Positions 1-5,724 of a stretch of DNA of 7,445 nucleotides are shown here, piece by piece. Source of the stretch: JASJGK01 sp033791585 (GTDB lineage: Bacteria; SAR324; XYD2-FULL-50-16); the NCBI GenBank assembly GCA_033791585.1, contig JASJGK010000204.1, positions 1-7,445 of the forward strand, in the 5' to 3' direction. Each line of letters opens with the position of its first letter. Within the stretch, counting starts at the first letter, position 1. The position numbers and the translations under genes were made by a program. The notes under the pieces were generated by a model. The model saw only the letters and a program-made list of their open reading frames with translations. It was not told where the DNA came from and did not search any database.

Positions 1-111
1 CTCCTTAATTCCTCTTTTTCTCTTATGATTTTGCTCCTTAATTCCTCTTTTTCTCTTATGATTTTGCTCCTTAATTCCTTTTTTTCTCTTATGATTTTAC
101 TCCTTAATTCC
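1..111 (-). repeat. 33-bp in-frame tandem repeat (minisatellite inside a coding region)
   Basis: Three head-to-tail 33-base units (1-33, 34-66, 67-99) are followed by the first 12 bases of a fourth (100-111). Units 1 and 2 are identical; unit 3 differs at two positions. On the minus strand each unit encodes ELRSKIIREK(E/K), so copy-number change keeps the frame. The array starts at the window edge and may contain more copies outside. Near-identity at the DNA level suggests recent expansion or homogenisation by slippage. Confidence 0.95.
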
Positions 112-500
112 CATTTTCTTAAAATCATTAATACATCATCAGCAGATTTTACAGTACTACCAGCATTCTCCCATACACCATAAATTACATCCCCATTCTT
201 TCTGTAATACATTCGCCCATCATGGGGCTTGTTATAAAAGGGATATGCTGATCCTTCTTTTGACAAGGGAATTTTCACCTTGTCATTTCCGATGCCAAAT
301 TTTTTATTCCAGCGACAACTACCAGGATCTACTTTTCTGGGATCAGTTATTAATTTAGTCATTTGCAAAACATATTCTTCATCAAGACCTGCCCCCATTG
401 CTAGGGAATACTCAATTAATTGATTCCGAAGGGCAGGTTCAATCGATTGTTTCCGCTTTTTCTGACACACTTGGCATAATTCTATAAAGTATCCTAGCAT
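1..500 (-). CDS. Unidentified protein with C-terminal 11-residue helical repeats (3' end beyond window)
   Basis: I do not recognise this protein. The frame is open for 166 codons from an ATG at 498-500 to the window edge with no stop, so the gene continues past base 1. An in-frame TAA lies a few codons upstream, and AAAGG sits 4 bases before the ATG, which supports this start. The first ~130 residues look like a normal globular sequence: a CxxC at residues 9-12 (CQVC) followed by a basic KKRK, then a Trp- and aromatic-containing section (RWNKKFGIGND, PFYNKPHDGRMYYRKNGDVIYGVW). From about residue 130 the protein becomes a highly charged repeat, ELRSKIIREKE, whose 11-residue spacing suits a long hendecad-type coiled coil. 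The gene follows the CxxC protein at 793-2010 on the same strand across a ~290-base gap, so it probably has its own promoter. The real gene status is well supported by frame and start; the function is unknown. Confidence 0.75.
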   Translation of the reverse strand, partial: MLGYFIELCQVCQKKRKQSIEPALRNQLIEYSLAMGAGLDEEYVLQMTKLITDPRKVDPGSCRWNKKFGIGNDKVKIPLSKEGSAYPFYNKPHDGRMYYRKNGDVIYGVWENAGSTVKSADDVLMILRKWELRSKIIREKKELRSKIIREKEELRSKIIREKEELR

Positions 501-525
501 TTTACCTTTGGTTTTTTAATGTACA

Positions 526-545
526 GTATCGAGTGCACATGATAC
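526..545. promoter_or_regulatory. Possible operator: 20-bp imperfect palindrome upstream of the repeat-protein gene
   Basis: The sequence reads GTATC, GA, GTGCAC, AT, GATAC. The outer 5-bp arms and the central GTGCAC are perfectly symmetric about one axis; only the two 2-base connectors break the symmetry, so 16 of 20 positions pair. It lies 26-45 bases upstream of the ATG at 500, where a dimeric regulator could act. It could equally form a 5'-leader hairpin. Sequence alone does not identify a binding protein. Confidence 0.35.
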
Positions 546-634
546 CGATTCTGTTGTGAATTTCCCGTAAATTGATGGTCCCTTTTGTGGCGCATGGCTC
601 TATGGAGTATTTTACCAAATTTTTGTTACGGTTA

Positions 635-663
635 CTGAAATTTTCAGGCTTTCCTTAAAAGCC
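635..663. other. Two abutting short inverted repeats
   Basis: CTGAAA/TTTCAG around one central base (635-647) is directly followed by GGCTTT/AAAGCC around a 5-base loop (647-663). Each has a perfect 6-bp stem. They lie 130-160 bases downstream of the stop of the CxxC protein gene, so they could be transcript 3' structures or a binding site. There is no adjoining poly-T on the minus strand, so I do not call a terminator. Confidence 0.3.
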
Positions 664-770
664 ATAATTAATGAGGCCCAAAGTCCTTTGCAGTATAATT
701 TTATAGTTTTGGAGTTGATTGTAATTGAACAACCATAGCCTTATAAATTTCAATCGCCGGGGTGAGCTAC

Positions 771-785
771 AAGTTGCGCCAACTT
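771..785. other. Short hairpin just downstream of the CxxC protein gene
   Basis: AAGTTG and CAACTT pair perfectly around a 3-base CGC/GCG loop, beginning 8 bases after the stop codon of the gene at 793. The position suits a transcript end, but on the minus strand the following bases (GTAGCTCACC) are not T-rich, so intrinsic termination is doubtful. It may simply stabilise the 3' end. Confidence 0.3.
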
Positions 786-792
786 TCTAATT

Positions 793-2010
793 TTACCACT
801 TTTCTTTAATAGACCCTTCAATAATTTCGTCAACATGCTGGATATTATAATACATGTTATCCTGCGAGTCATGAAGCTTACCTAACCACATTTGACTTGG
901 ATAGCTCGTCCTCTTCAGTCTTTGAATTTCTTTATCAGAAGATTCAAGCTCTTTCTCCCACATACTGATTAAATTTTTTCTATGTGCCTTTTTGTTAGCA
1001 ATTTCATCGATATCTTCTTTAGAAAATCTTGTATTTTTTTCTATTTCTGTAGGGTAATGGTTTATCATGATTCCCATCATTTCACGCCTAAATTTATTCA
1101 GAGTTTTTCCAGTTAGTTTTGGATGATGTTGTCCATAGTGATCGTAATACTCTCGATGAACATGAGGCTTATCCCCATAGGGATAAGGTGAATCGATCAT
1201 TATTCTAACCACTCTAACCGTTCCTAATCCAGGCACGTCAGAAATATACCCGTAAGAAGCGCACCAAATACAATCCATATATCTCGGACTATTCAGCTCA
1301 CTGATCTTAATTTTAAACCAATCTTCGACCACATCCTCTGGCACTCCCAACATAATTTCACGATAAAAAGCACGCATTTTTATTGATTTGCTCAAGCACT
1401 GTTGACATGGCTCAGTGAAATGACTGTGCGACAGTGCATATTTGTAGAATTTTCCATCGCTATTTAAAGAGAATTCATTTTGCCGTTTAAGTTTGTTAAA
1501 GTTTTCTTCAATTCCCCAGACATCAACCAATTGAGGGAGTTCAAAATCTTCTTTAGAAAGTAGAAGCTTTTCATCTACACCTACCAGTTCCCAAACGTAG
1601 CTATTTCCTACTAAATTATAGTTTTCCAAGGATTTTCCAGGAATATCATTAGGCATGAATTTTTCTGCATTCTGATCTTGAGCGAGAGCGAGCTCACAAA
1701 GTATTAGTGATCTGTGGCGTTCAGGAATATGCTCTAAGGATAGAGGGTTTTGTACCACAGCCTTAATGCAAAACGCATTGCATCGAACCGTTACCCCACG
1801 TTTTCCTGTTTCAAGGTTTTTTGCGGTATAATAAACGTCAAACCCAAGGAATATAGGCACAGCACTTTCATCTATTACCCGCTTTATATTCATTCCATCT
1901 TCTGTAATTGCAGCCATGCACAGATGAGGCGCTGTTAAAGATTCGATCATTAGTCTCGTTAGCTTTTTATTGGAATGATTTAGAAAATAATGACTACTTG
2001 TTTTTCTCAA
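793..2010 (-). CDS. Orphan protein with two CxxC pairs and a His-rich segment
   Basis: I do not recognise this protein (405 residues from the TTG at 2010, or 385 from the ATG at 1950). No signal peptide or membrane segment is visible, so it is probably cytoplasmic. Two Cys pairs, C202/C205 (PCQQC) and C247/C250 (DCIWC), are about 45 residues apart and could form one zinc site. A His/Tyr-rich stretch follows at about 283-296 (HVHREYYDHYGQHH), another possible metal or nucleic-acid contact. Residues ~335-367 are charged and likely helical or coiled coil. Start choice is open: the TTG has no Shine-Dalgarno and an in-frame stop lies just upstream; the ATG at 1950 also has only a weak one, but would give a ~70-base leader if the -10-like TATAAT at 2029-2034 is used. 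The 86-base gap before it suggests expression apart from the PcfJ-like pair, or weak read-through. A nuclease or nucleic-acid-binding role is conceivable but not shown. Confidence 0.8.
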   Translation of the reverse strand: MRKTSSHYFLNHSNKKLTRLMIESLTAPHLCMAAITEDGMNIKRVIDESAVPIFLGFDVYYTAKNLETGKRGVTVRCNAFCIKAVVQNPLSLEHIPERHRSLILCELALAQDQNAEKFMPNDIPGKSLENYNLVGNSYVWELVGVDEKLLLSKEDFELPQLVDVWGIEENFNKLKRQNEFSLNSDGKFYKYALSHSHFTEPCQQCLSKSIKMRAFYREIMLGVPEDVVEDWFKIKISELNSPRYMDCIWCASYGYISDVPGLGTVRVVRIMIDSPYPYGDKPHVHREYYDHYGQHHPKLTGKTLNKFRREMMGIMINHYPTEIEKNTRFSKEDIDEIANKKAHRKNLISMWEKELESSDKEIQRLKRTSYPSQMWLGKLHDSQDNMYYNIQHVDEIIEGSIKEKW

Positions 2011-2028
2011 ACAAAGCTTAAAGTATTA

Positions 2029-2090
2029 ATTATAGGACACACAAACTTCTAACTAGAAAAAATCTATCACTATTTAAGTAGACTAATCAA
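2029..2090 (-). promoter_or_regulatory. Candidate promoter for the CxxC protein gene
   Basis: Reading the minus strand, TTGATT (2085-2090) and TAGATT (2061-2066) are separated by 18 bases, each matching the sigma-70 consensus at 4 of 6 positions. Further downstream a perfect -10 hexamer TATAAT sits at 2029-2034 but lacks a good -35 partner and an extended TG. This 86-base spacer is the largest break in the gene string, so a promoter here is plausible. The evidence is hexamer matching in AT-rich DNA only. Confidence 0.35.
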
Positions 2091-2096
2091 GGGAAT

Positions 2097-3317
2097 TTAT
2101 AATGCACCTCCCTCCAACCATTCCTCAATCGACTTTAATGTTTCTTTTGAAGGTTCTCTGTTGCCTGCAAGTTTACATTCTTTAATATAAGGTTTTGCGT
2201 AACTGTATATCTCTAACGTTGCTCTTTGAGGGGCTGTTACTTTATATACATAAGTTTTGCTCCAGTAGATATAATCCATTCTGGAAAACACGCAATTTGC
2301 CATTTCTTTACCCTCAGCCCTTAAAGACCTCGGACTTGTGATGGGTATAATGGTAGCTGTTCCTTTAACAAGGGGGGAAGGAAAAGGTTTATTGGCTTTC
2401 ATTTCAATCTCAAAAAGTATATCAAGCAACCGATCATGCTCTTTTTGTAGCCTGTCATAAGAGCCCAACCTTCCCCAATTAGGCTGCTGTTTGATTTCGT
2501 TTCTTTTGGCGATCCTTTGGATTTCGTCCACTAGTGGTTTCATTCTTGGTATTTCATAATAGAAAAAGCTTTCCAAATGAATAGATTCATTTTTGTTGAT
2601 ATGGCTAATCTCCTTGTAATTTGAAATGCAAACAGGGTGTTTCATTTTAAAAACTTGTTTGCCAGACAGGTAAATATTCAGAGCCTTTAGTTCTTCTGGC
2701 AACCTATAAACCTTCCATGCTCGAAAGAAATAGAGATGAATAGCTGAGGAGTGGGATAGTTGCTTTGTAATTTTACCTTGGCAAATAAACTCAAAAATTG
2801 CTTCTTCTTCCAATTGAGTAAAGGATACACCCCAGATTTTAGATAGAAGTTTAAGCTCTTTGTTTCCAGCTTTTGGTATAATTTCTTGCAGGATCTCGAG
2901 TTGTTTTTTCTTCAACACCTTCTCAATATATTGCCTATTCATACCCTCTTTTTGGTAGTGCCCGACAAGGAGCCACAACAATACGGGATTGCAGAGTGCC
3001 AGATCAAAGGCTGCACCACTCTGCGAGATAAGGCTCAAAAGAGCGACTTGACGATGTGGAAAAAACCTAATGATCTGCAAAATTTCATCTGGTATTGGCT
3101 CACAATATTTCTGCAAAGGGCTATTTTTAGCCAAATCAAGGCTTTGAAATAGAACCAGCTCAATCTCCTCTTCCTTTTTCTGCCAGCCTTCTTCAAACTC
3201 TTCAATGCGTATCCCTTTGCGCCATGGAGTTAAGCGGTATTTTTTAGTTAGAAAACAATCCTCAAGAATTAGATTCCCTGAAGAATCCACCTGGGTGACT
3301 TGATCAAAGTAAATCAT
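2097..3317 (-). CDS. PcfJ-like protein, paralogue B (Asn-Cys variant)
   Basis: This 406-residue protein has no visible signal peptide or membrane helix, so it is probably cytoplasmic. The C-terminal ~85 residues carry a PcfJ-like signature: an EG followed by a Cys-Val (AEGKEMANCV, Cys342), an aromatic/basic strand ending in RATLEI, a Gly-Asn (AGNREP) and a terminal helix with EEW. The PcfJ family is named for a protein of the enterococcal conjugative plasmid pCF10; its biochemical role is not established. It is homologous along much of its length to the preceding gene; compare YCEPIPDEIL with YLQNIPESIV, and LLWLLVGHYQKEG with LAWLVAIQLHFEQ. The residue before the signature Cys is Asn341, where the neighbour and typical family members have His, which may mean altered activity. 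The ATG overlaps the neighbour's end by 14 bases and is preceded by AAGGA and GGAG. Family assignment is from motif memory, not a search. Confidence 0.8.
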   Translation of the reverse strand: MIYFDQVTQVDSSGNLILEDCFLTKKYRLTPWRKGIRIEEFEEGWQKKEEEIELVLFQSLDLAKNSPLQKYCEPIPDEILQIIRFFPHRQVALLSLISQSGAAFDLALCNPVLLWLLVGHYQKEGMNRQYIEKVLKKKQLEILQEIIPKAGNKELKLLSKIWGVSFTQLEEEAIFEFICQGKITKQLSHSSAIHLYFFRAWKVYRLPEELKALNIYLSGKQVFKMKHPVCISNYKEISHINKNESIHLESFFYYEIPRMKPLVDEIQRIAKRNEIKQQPNWGRLGSYDRLQKEHDRLLDILFEIEMKANKPFPSPLVKGTATIIPITSPRSLRAEGKEMANCVFSRMDYIYWSKTYVYKVTAPQRATLEIYSYAKPYIKECKLAGNREPSKETLKSIEEWLEGGAL

Positions 3318-4572
3318 TGTTCCTTTTCTCCATATAATCTAAATTTGCCTCTCGTAGCCAAGATGCCACAAAGTGGCGGGTCCCGTTTGTGACATTCTTA
3401 TTCCTTTCTCCTTTAAGTTCTTCAAGTTGCAGGGCAACCCCACAGGATACTTGCAATGTGGCCCTTTCAACGCCTTCAACCCGATAGCAGTAAATACGTC
3501 CTGAGGCAATTCGACCGCGCCTTGAATAGACACAGTGATCCATTTCAGCCCCTTCAGTATGTAGGTCTTCAGGAGTTAAAATGGGGGTAATTTTACTTTT
3601 ACCATCCGAAGCTCCTTCGTGGGGCGGCGGTGGAAATGAGATCATCTCATTCTCGTAATTCTCTGGCTGGTGTCTTCTCATAAAGGCAGGGAGTTCAGGG
3701 TTATAATTCTCTGCCCTGTGTCTTCTCATAAAAGAGGGAAGTTCATAGTCGCTGTTTCTCAAGCAATCACGCACTCTCAAGGGGAGAAGGGCTAAATCTT
3801 GAAGCCTCCTCGATTTTTGCTCACAGTCTCTTGACCAGGCTTTCTCTTTAGCTTCAGCTTTGCTTTTTTTACGTAGATAGGTCTTAGTGTTCTTTTGTTC
3901 AAAAAGTGTAATCAGTCGACTCTCTGCCCAAGTTGGGTTGATTTTATAGTCTGCCAGTAAAATCTTTTGTAAATTTGGGAAGGCAATAAAATCGGCAACA
4001 AGGTTGGATTCTACTAATTTTAAATGCAAAAAAGGCTTTGCAAGGGTCTTATTGGAAAGCAAAGTCTTGATCAATTCAAGCTCCCACTGACCATAACTTT
4101 TAGCATCAAACTTTGCCGCTATTTTTAGCCCACCTTTACAGCTGGAAAAGCCTAAAGCCCAGTTAAGGATATCTTTGCGTTTTTTTTGAGTTATCTGTGA
4201 AAGGACTATATCTTGTTCAAAATGCAACTGTATAGCGACTAACCATGCAAGAGTAGGCATATCTTCTAATATTTTGAGATATTCCACATTTAGAGATAGT
4301 TTGATCATCTCCACTTGGTAGATCTTAAATGGTTGGGTTAAACTAACAATAGATTCTGGAATGTTTTGTAAGTATTTTTCTACGGCCTTATCCCTCCTTT
4401 CTAAAATTGGAAAATTCACCTGTGAAATTTCACACCAATGCTGAGATTCACTGGAGAAACGTGAAAAGACCATCCCTTTAGACCATGAACCGAAGCGAAT
4501 TTTTATCCCTAAAGGTATAAAGGTAAGGGTCAATTCTTTTGTAAACTCGTTGTATTCAGATTGATCAAACAT
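3304..4572 (-). CDS. PcfJ-like protein, paralogue A (His-Cys form)
   Basis: I chose the ATG at 4572 (422 residues) because it lies 10 bases after the preceding stop; an upstream in-frame start at 4635 would overlap the small membrane-protein gene by 53 bases. No signal or membrane segment is visible. The middle is helical, then comes a strongly charged section at about 229-255 (KKSKAEAKEKAW), a two-copy 16-residue repeat with FMRRH at about 273-304, a proline run FPPPPHEG, and a PcfJ-like C-terminus from about 325. There the signature is intact: TEGAEMDHCV with His346 and Cys347, then RATLQV, a GERNKN segment and a terminal helix with SW. It shares this architecture with the downstream gene, which it overlaps by 14 bases, so the two look like a tandem duplication acting as a pair. 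PcfJ proteins are linked to conjugative elements, but no transfer genes are present here. The function is unknown; the gene itself is certain. Confidence 0.8.
   Translation of the reverse strand: MFDQSEYNEFTKELTLTFIPLGIKIRFGSWSKGMVFSRFSSESQHWCEISQVNFPILERRDKAVEKYLQNIPESIVSLTQPFKIYQVEMIKLSLNVEYLKILEDMPTLAWLVAIQLHFEQDIVLSQITQKKRKDILNWALGFSSCKGGLKIAAKFDAKSYGQWELELIKTLLSNKTLAKPFLHLKLVESNLVADFIAFPNLQKILLADYKINPTWAESRLITLFEQKNTKTYLRKKSKAEAKEKAWSRDCEQKSRRLQDLALLPLRVRDCLRNSDYELPSFMRRHRAENYNPELPAFMRRHQPENYENEMISFPPPPHEGASDGKSKITPILTPEDLHTEGAEMDHCVYSRRGRIASGRIYCYRVEGVERATLQVSCGVALQLEELKGERNKNVTNGTRHFVASWLREANLDYMEKRNNDLL
3661..3744 (-). repeat. 48-bp imperfect duplication inside PcfJ-like paralogue A
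   Basis: Two copies with a 48-base period begin at 3661 and 3709; the second fades out after about 3744. The shared core is TGTCTTCTCATAAA on the plus strand. The protein shows YELPSFMRRHRAENYN followed by PELPAFMRRHQPENYE, so each copy adds 16 residues in frame. Paralogue B lacks this insert, so the duplication arose in A after, or independently of, the gene duplication. It sits in the linker before the PcfJ-like domain. Confidence 0.85.
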
Positions 4573-4582
4573 AGTTCGTCTC

Positions 4583-4771
4583 TTAAAAGTTAAAACTGAA
4601 ATCAGGCAATTGTCCAAAATAAACGATTGCACCAATAAAGCCTGCTAGAAAAACCTTCCGCCAAAAGCCCCATAAAATTACGGTCAAAGCCCCCCAAACG
4701 AGATGCATTGCAAGCAATAGAGTTAAAGCCCAAGGCAACATTGTTAATAAAAATTGATTTGTATCTTCCAC
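4583..4771 (-). CDS. Small two-helix inner-membrane protein
   Basis: This 62-residue protein has two likely membrane helices, at about residues 7-26 (FLLTMLPWALTLLLAMHLVW) and 28-52, joined or capped by a WRK turn (GFWRKVF). The C-terminus ends in aromatic residues (GQLPDFSFNF). I chose the GTG at 4771 because AGGA stands 6 bases upstream and the gene then starts 8 bases after the previous stop. The longer TTG start at 4801 has no Shine-Dalgarno and would overlap the previous gene by 22 bases. The position between the TonB/TolA-like proteins and the PcfJ-like pair suggests an accessory membrane subunit of the motor complex or an anchor for the cytoplasmic pair; that is inference. I recognise no family. 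Confidence 0.7.
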   Translation of the reverse strand: MEDTNQFLLTMLPWALTLLLAMHLVWGALTVILWGFWRKVFLAGFIGAIVYFGQLPDFSFNF

Positions 4772-4777
4772 TTGCGA

Positions 4778-4781
4778 TCCT
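4778..4781 (-). promoter_or_regulatory. Ribosome binding site deciding the GTG start of the small membrane protein
   Basis: AGGA lies 6 bases upstream of the GTG at 4771 and overlaps the TAG stop of the previous gene (4780-4782). A ribosome terminating there would sit on this site, so the two genes are probably translationally coupled. This favours GTG 4771 over TTG 4801. Confidence 0.55.
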
Positions 4782-5724
4782 ATGGGATAATGATTATCCA
4801 ATTTAAAGGCTTATGGCCTTCAACTTGGTCAATGACCATAGCTACTCTGTCACCTTTAAGTTTATAGTGCCCCTTTAAAGCAGATTTTACGGGTAGGTCT
4901 GCCCTTACTAGTTTAACAGCAATTTTCTGCATGATCATTTGATCCAAGGCTTTTGGGGTTACGATATAGATCTCGCCAGATGATTCGGCAAGTTCTTTTG
5001 CATCAGATATAATGGACCGAAGTTTTGGCGAACGGGCATCAACGAGCAAGCGTGGCCTAGTAAAATTATATGTGTTTTTTAAAACATGCAGCTTGTCTTT
5101 TGTTAATAGAGTTACTTGGGCGACCACATTATCGTCGTCCAGCTCAATCAAACCAGCTATCTTCTTATCCTTCACCCATAAAAACTTAGCTTCTTGACGT
5201 TTTAGCTCATTCAGATAGCGCTCAACGCCAATTACCTCGTAATCCATACTCAAGGCTGGGGAATGCCCTTTTTGCACTTCTTGTTGGGCGATTTCTTCTA
5301 TCTTTTTACGGCTGATGGCTTGTGAGGTTCTTTTTGTCTCCTCCTTTTTCGCTGTAGCTAACTTAGGTTTTTGTTTCCTGTGCTTTTTTTCAACGAGTTC
5401 CTTTGTTTTGGCCTTCTCGGCAGCAGGTTTTAACTCTGCTGCCAAGATAACTTCTAAAGGAATGGCTCTTAATAACTCAACGCAGGGCGACTGACTCTCA
5501 GATCTTATTTCTGCATAGTAGCTTCTTGAACTTAAACATTTTGGTTTCGCAGGGGCAATTTTTTGAGAAACCCCCGAAGTACCAACAACAAAAAAACCTG
5601 CTATAGCAGCCAAAACCACTGCTAGTAGAACAAAGCGCTTTGCTGCAGGCGTATTTTTCACCTGATCTATTTCATCTTTCATATTATACCTTTTGGTTAA
5701 ATAACTTTCAGCTTTCGGATCCAT
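4780..5724 (-). CDS. Single-pass membrane protein with Lys-rich linker and C-terminal periplasmic domain (TonB/TolA-like layout)
   Basis: From the ATG at 5724 the protein has 314 residues. A cytoplasmic, charged N-terminus leads into one membrane helix at about 31-48 (FVLLAVVLAAIAGFFVVG). Next comes a segment with Cys63 and Cys81 that could form a periplasmic disulfide, a Lys/Glu/Ala-rich linker at about 98-150, and a folded-looking alpha/beta domain at about 160-314 (strand LLVDAR, helix SIISDAKELAES, strand EIYIVTP, end NWIIIIP). This order resembles TonB, TolA or similar energy transmitters, but I do not see a recognisable TonB C-terminal fold. The start overlaps the previous stop as TAATG. 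A second possible start, ATG 5682 (residue 15), has a better Shine-Dalgarno (AAAAGG, 6 bases away). Neighbouring ExbB/ExbD-like genes suggest it is driven by them. The exact family is unknown. Confidence 0.75.
   Translation of the reverse strand: MDPKAESYLTKRYNMKDEIDQVKNTPAAKRFVLLAVVLAAIAGFFVVGTSGVSQKIAPAKPKCLSSRSYYAEIRSESQSPCVELLRAIPLEVILAAELKPAAEKAKTKELVEKKHRKQKPKLATAKKEETKRTSQAISRKKIEEIAQQEVQKGHSPALSMDYEVIGVERYLNELKRQEAKFLWVKDKKIAGLIELDDDNVVAQVTLLTKDKLHVLKNTYNFTRPRLLVDARSPKLRSIISDAKELAESSGEIYIVTPKALDQMIMQKIAVKLVRADLPVKSALKGHYKLKGDRVAMVIDQVEGHKPLNWIIIIP
5689..5694 (-). promoter_or_regulatory. Ribosome binding site for an alternative, shorter start of the 314-residue membrane protein
   Basis: AAAAGG lies 6 bases before the ATG at 5682. 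The upstream ATG at 5724 has no good site at normal spacing but overlaps the preceding stop. Both starts may be used: one by coupling, one by independent initiation. Confidence 0.4.

Larger units (their letters stand above)
501..792. other. Non-coding gap with several small inverted repeats
   Basis: This gap separates the stop of the CxxC protein gene (793) from the start of the repeat-containing gene (500). I find no convincing open frame on either strand. It is AT-rich and contains a 20-bp imperfect palindrome (526-545), two adjacent short hairpin-capable sequences (635-647 and 647-663) and a GC-containing hairpin (771-785). None of the hairpins is followed on the minus strand by a clean T-run, so I cannot place a factor-independent terminator with confidence. 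The promoter for the gene at 1-500 should lie here, but no strong -35/-10 pair stands out. Confidence 0.6.

Noticed and set aside
1..111. CRISPR-like array of 33-bp repeats
   Set aside because: The units are directly joined with no spacers and are in frame with a long open reading frame encoding a regular helical repeat, so they are a coding minisatellite.
2054..2066. Terminator after PcfJ-like paralogue B (TAGA/TCTA stem with an A/T loop)
   Set aside because: The stem has only four weak pairs and the T-run falls in the loop rather than after the stem.
3339..3533. Minus-strand 64-codon frame inside PcfJ-like paralogue A
   Set aside because: It is out of frame within the conserved PcfJ-like C-terminal region, so it is a shadow of the real gene.
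2097..4572. Conjugative plasmid module based on the PcfJ-like proteins
   Set aside because: No relaxase, coupling protein, type IV secretion or replication genes are present in the window, and PcfJ-like proteins also occur outside conjugative elements.
4573..4635. 21-residue N-terminal extension of PcfJ-like paralogue A
   Set aside because: It would overlap the small membrane-protein gene by 53 bases, and the ATG at 4572 gives a natural 10-base junction.
5683..5717. Internal promoter with TATAAT (5683-5688) and CTGAAA 17 bases upstream
   Set aside because: The -10 match is perfect, but it lies between a Shine-Dalgarno and an ATG within tightly coupled genes, where AT-rich sequence gives chance matches; the -35 is only 4 of 6.
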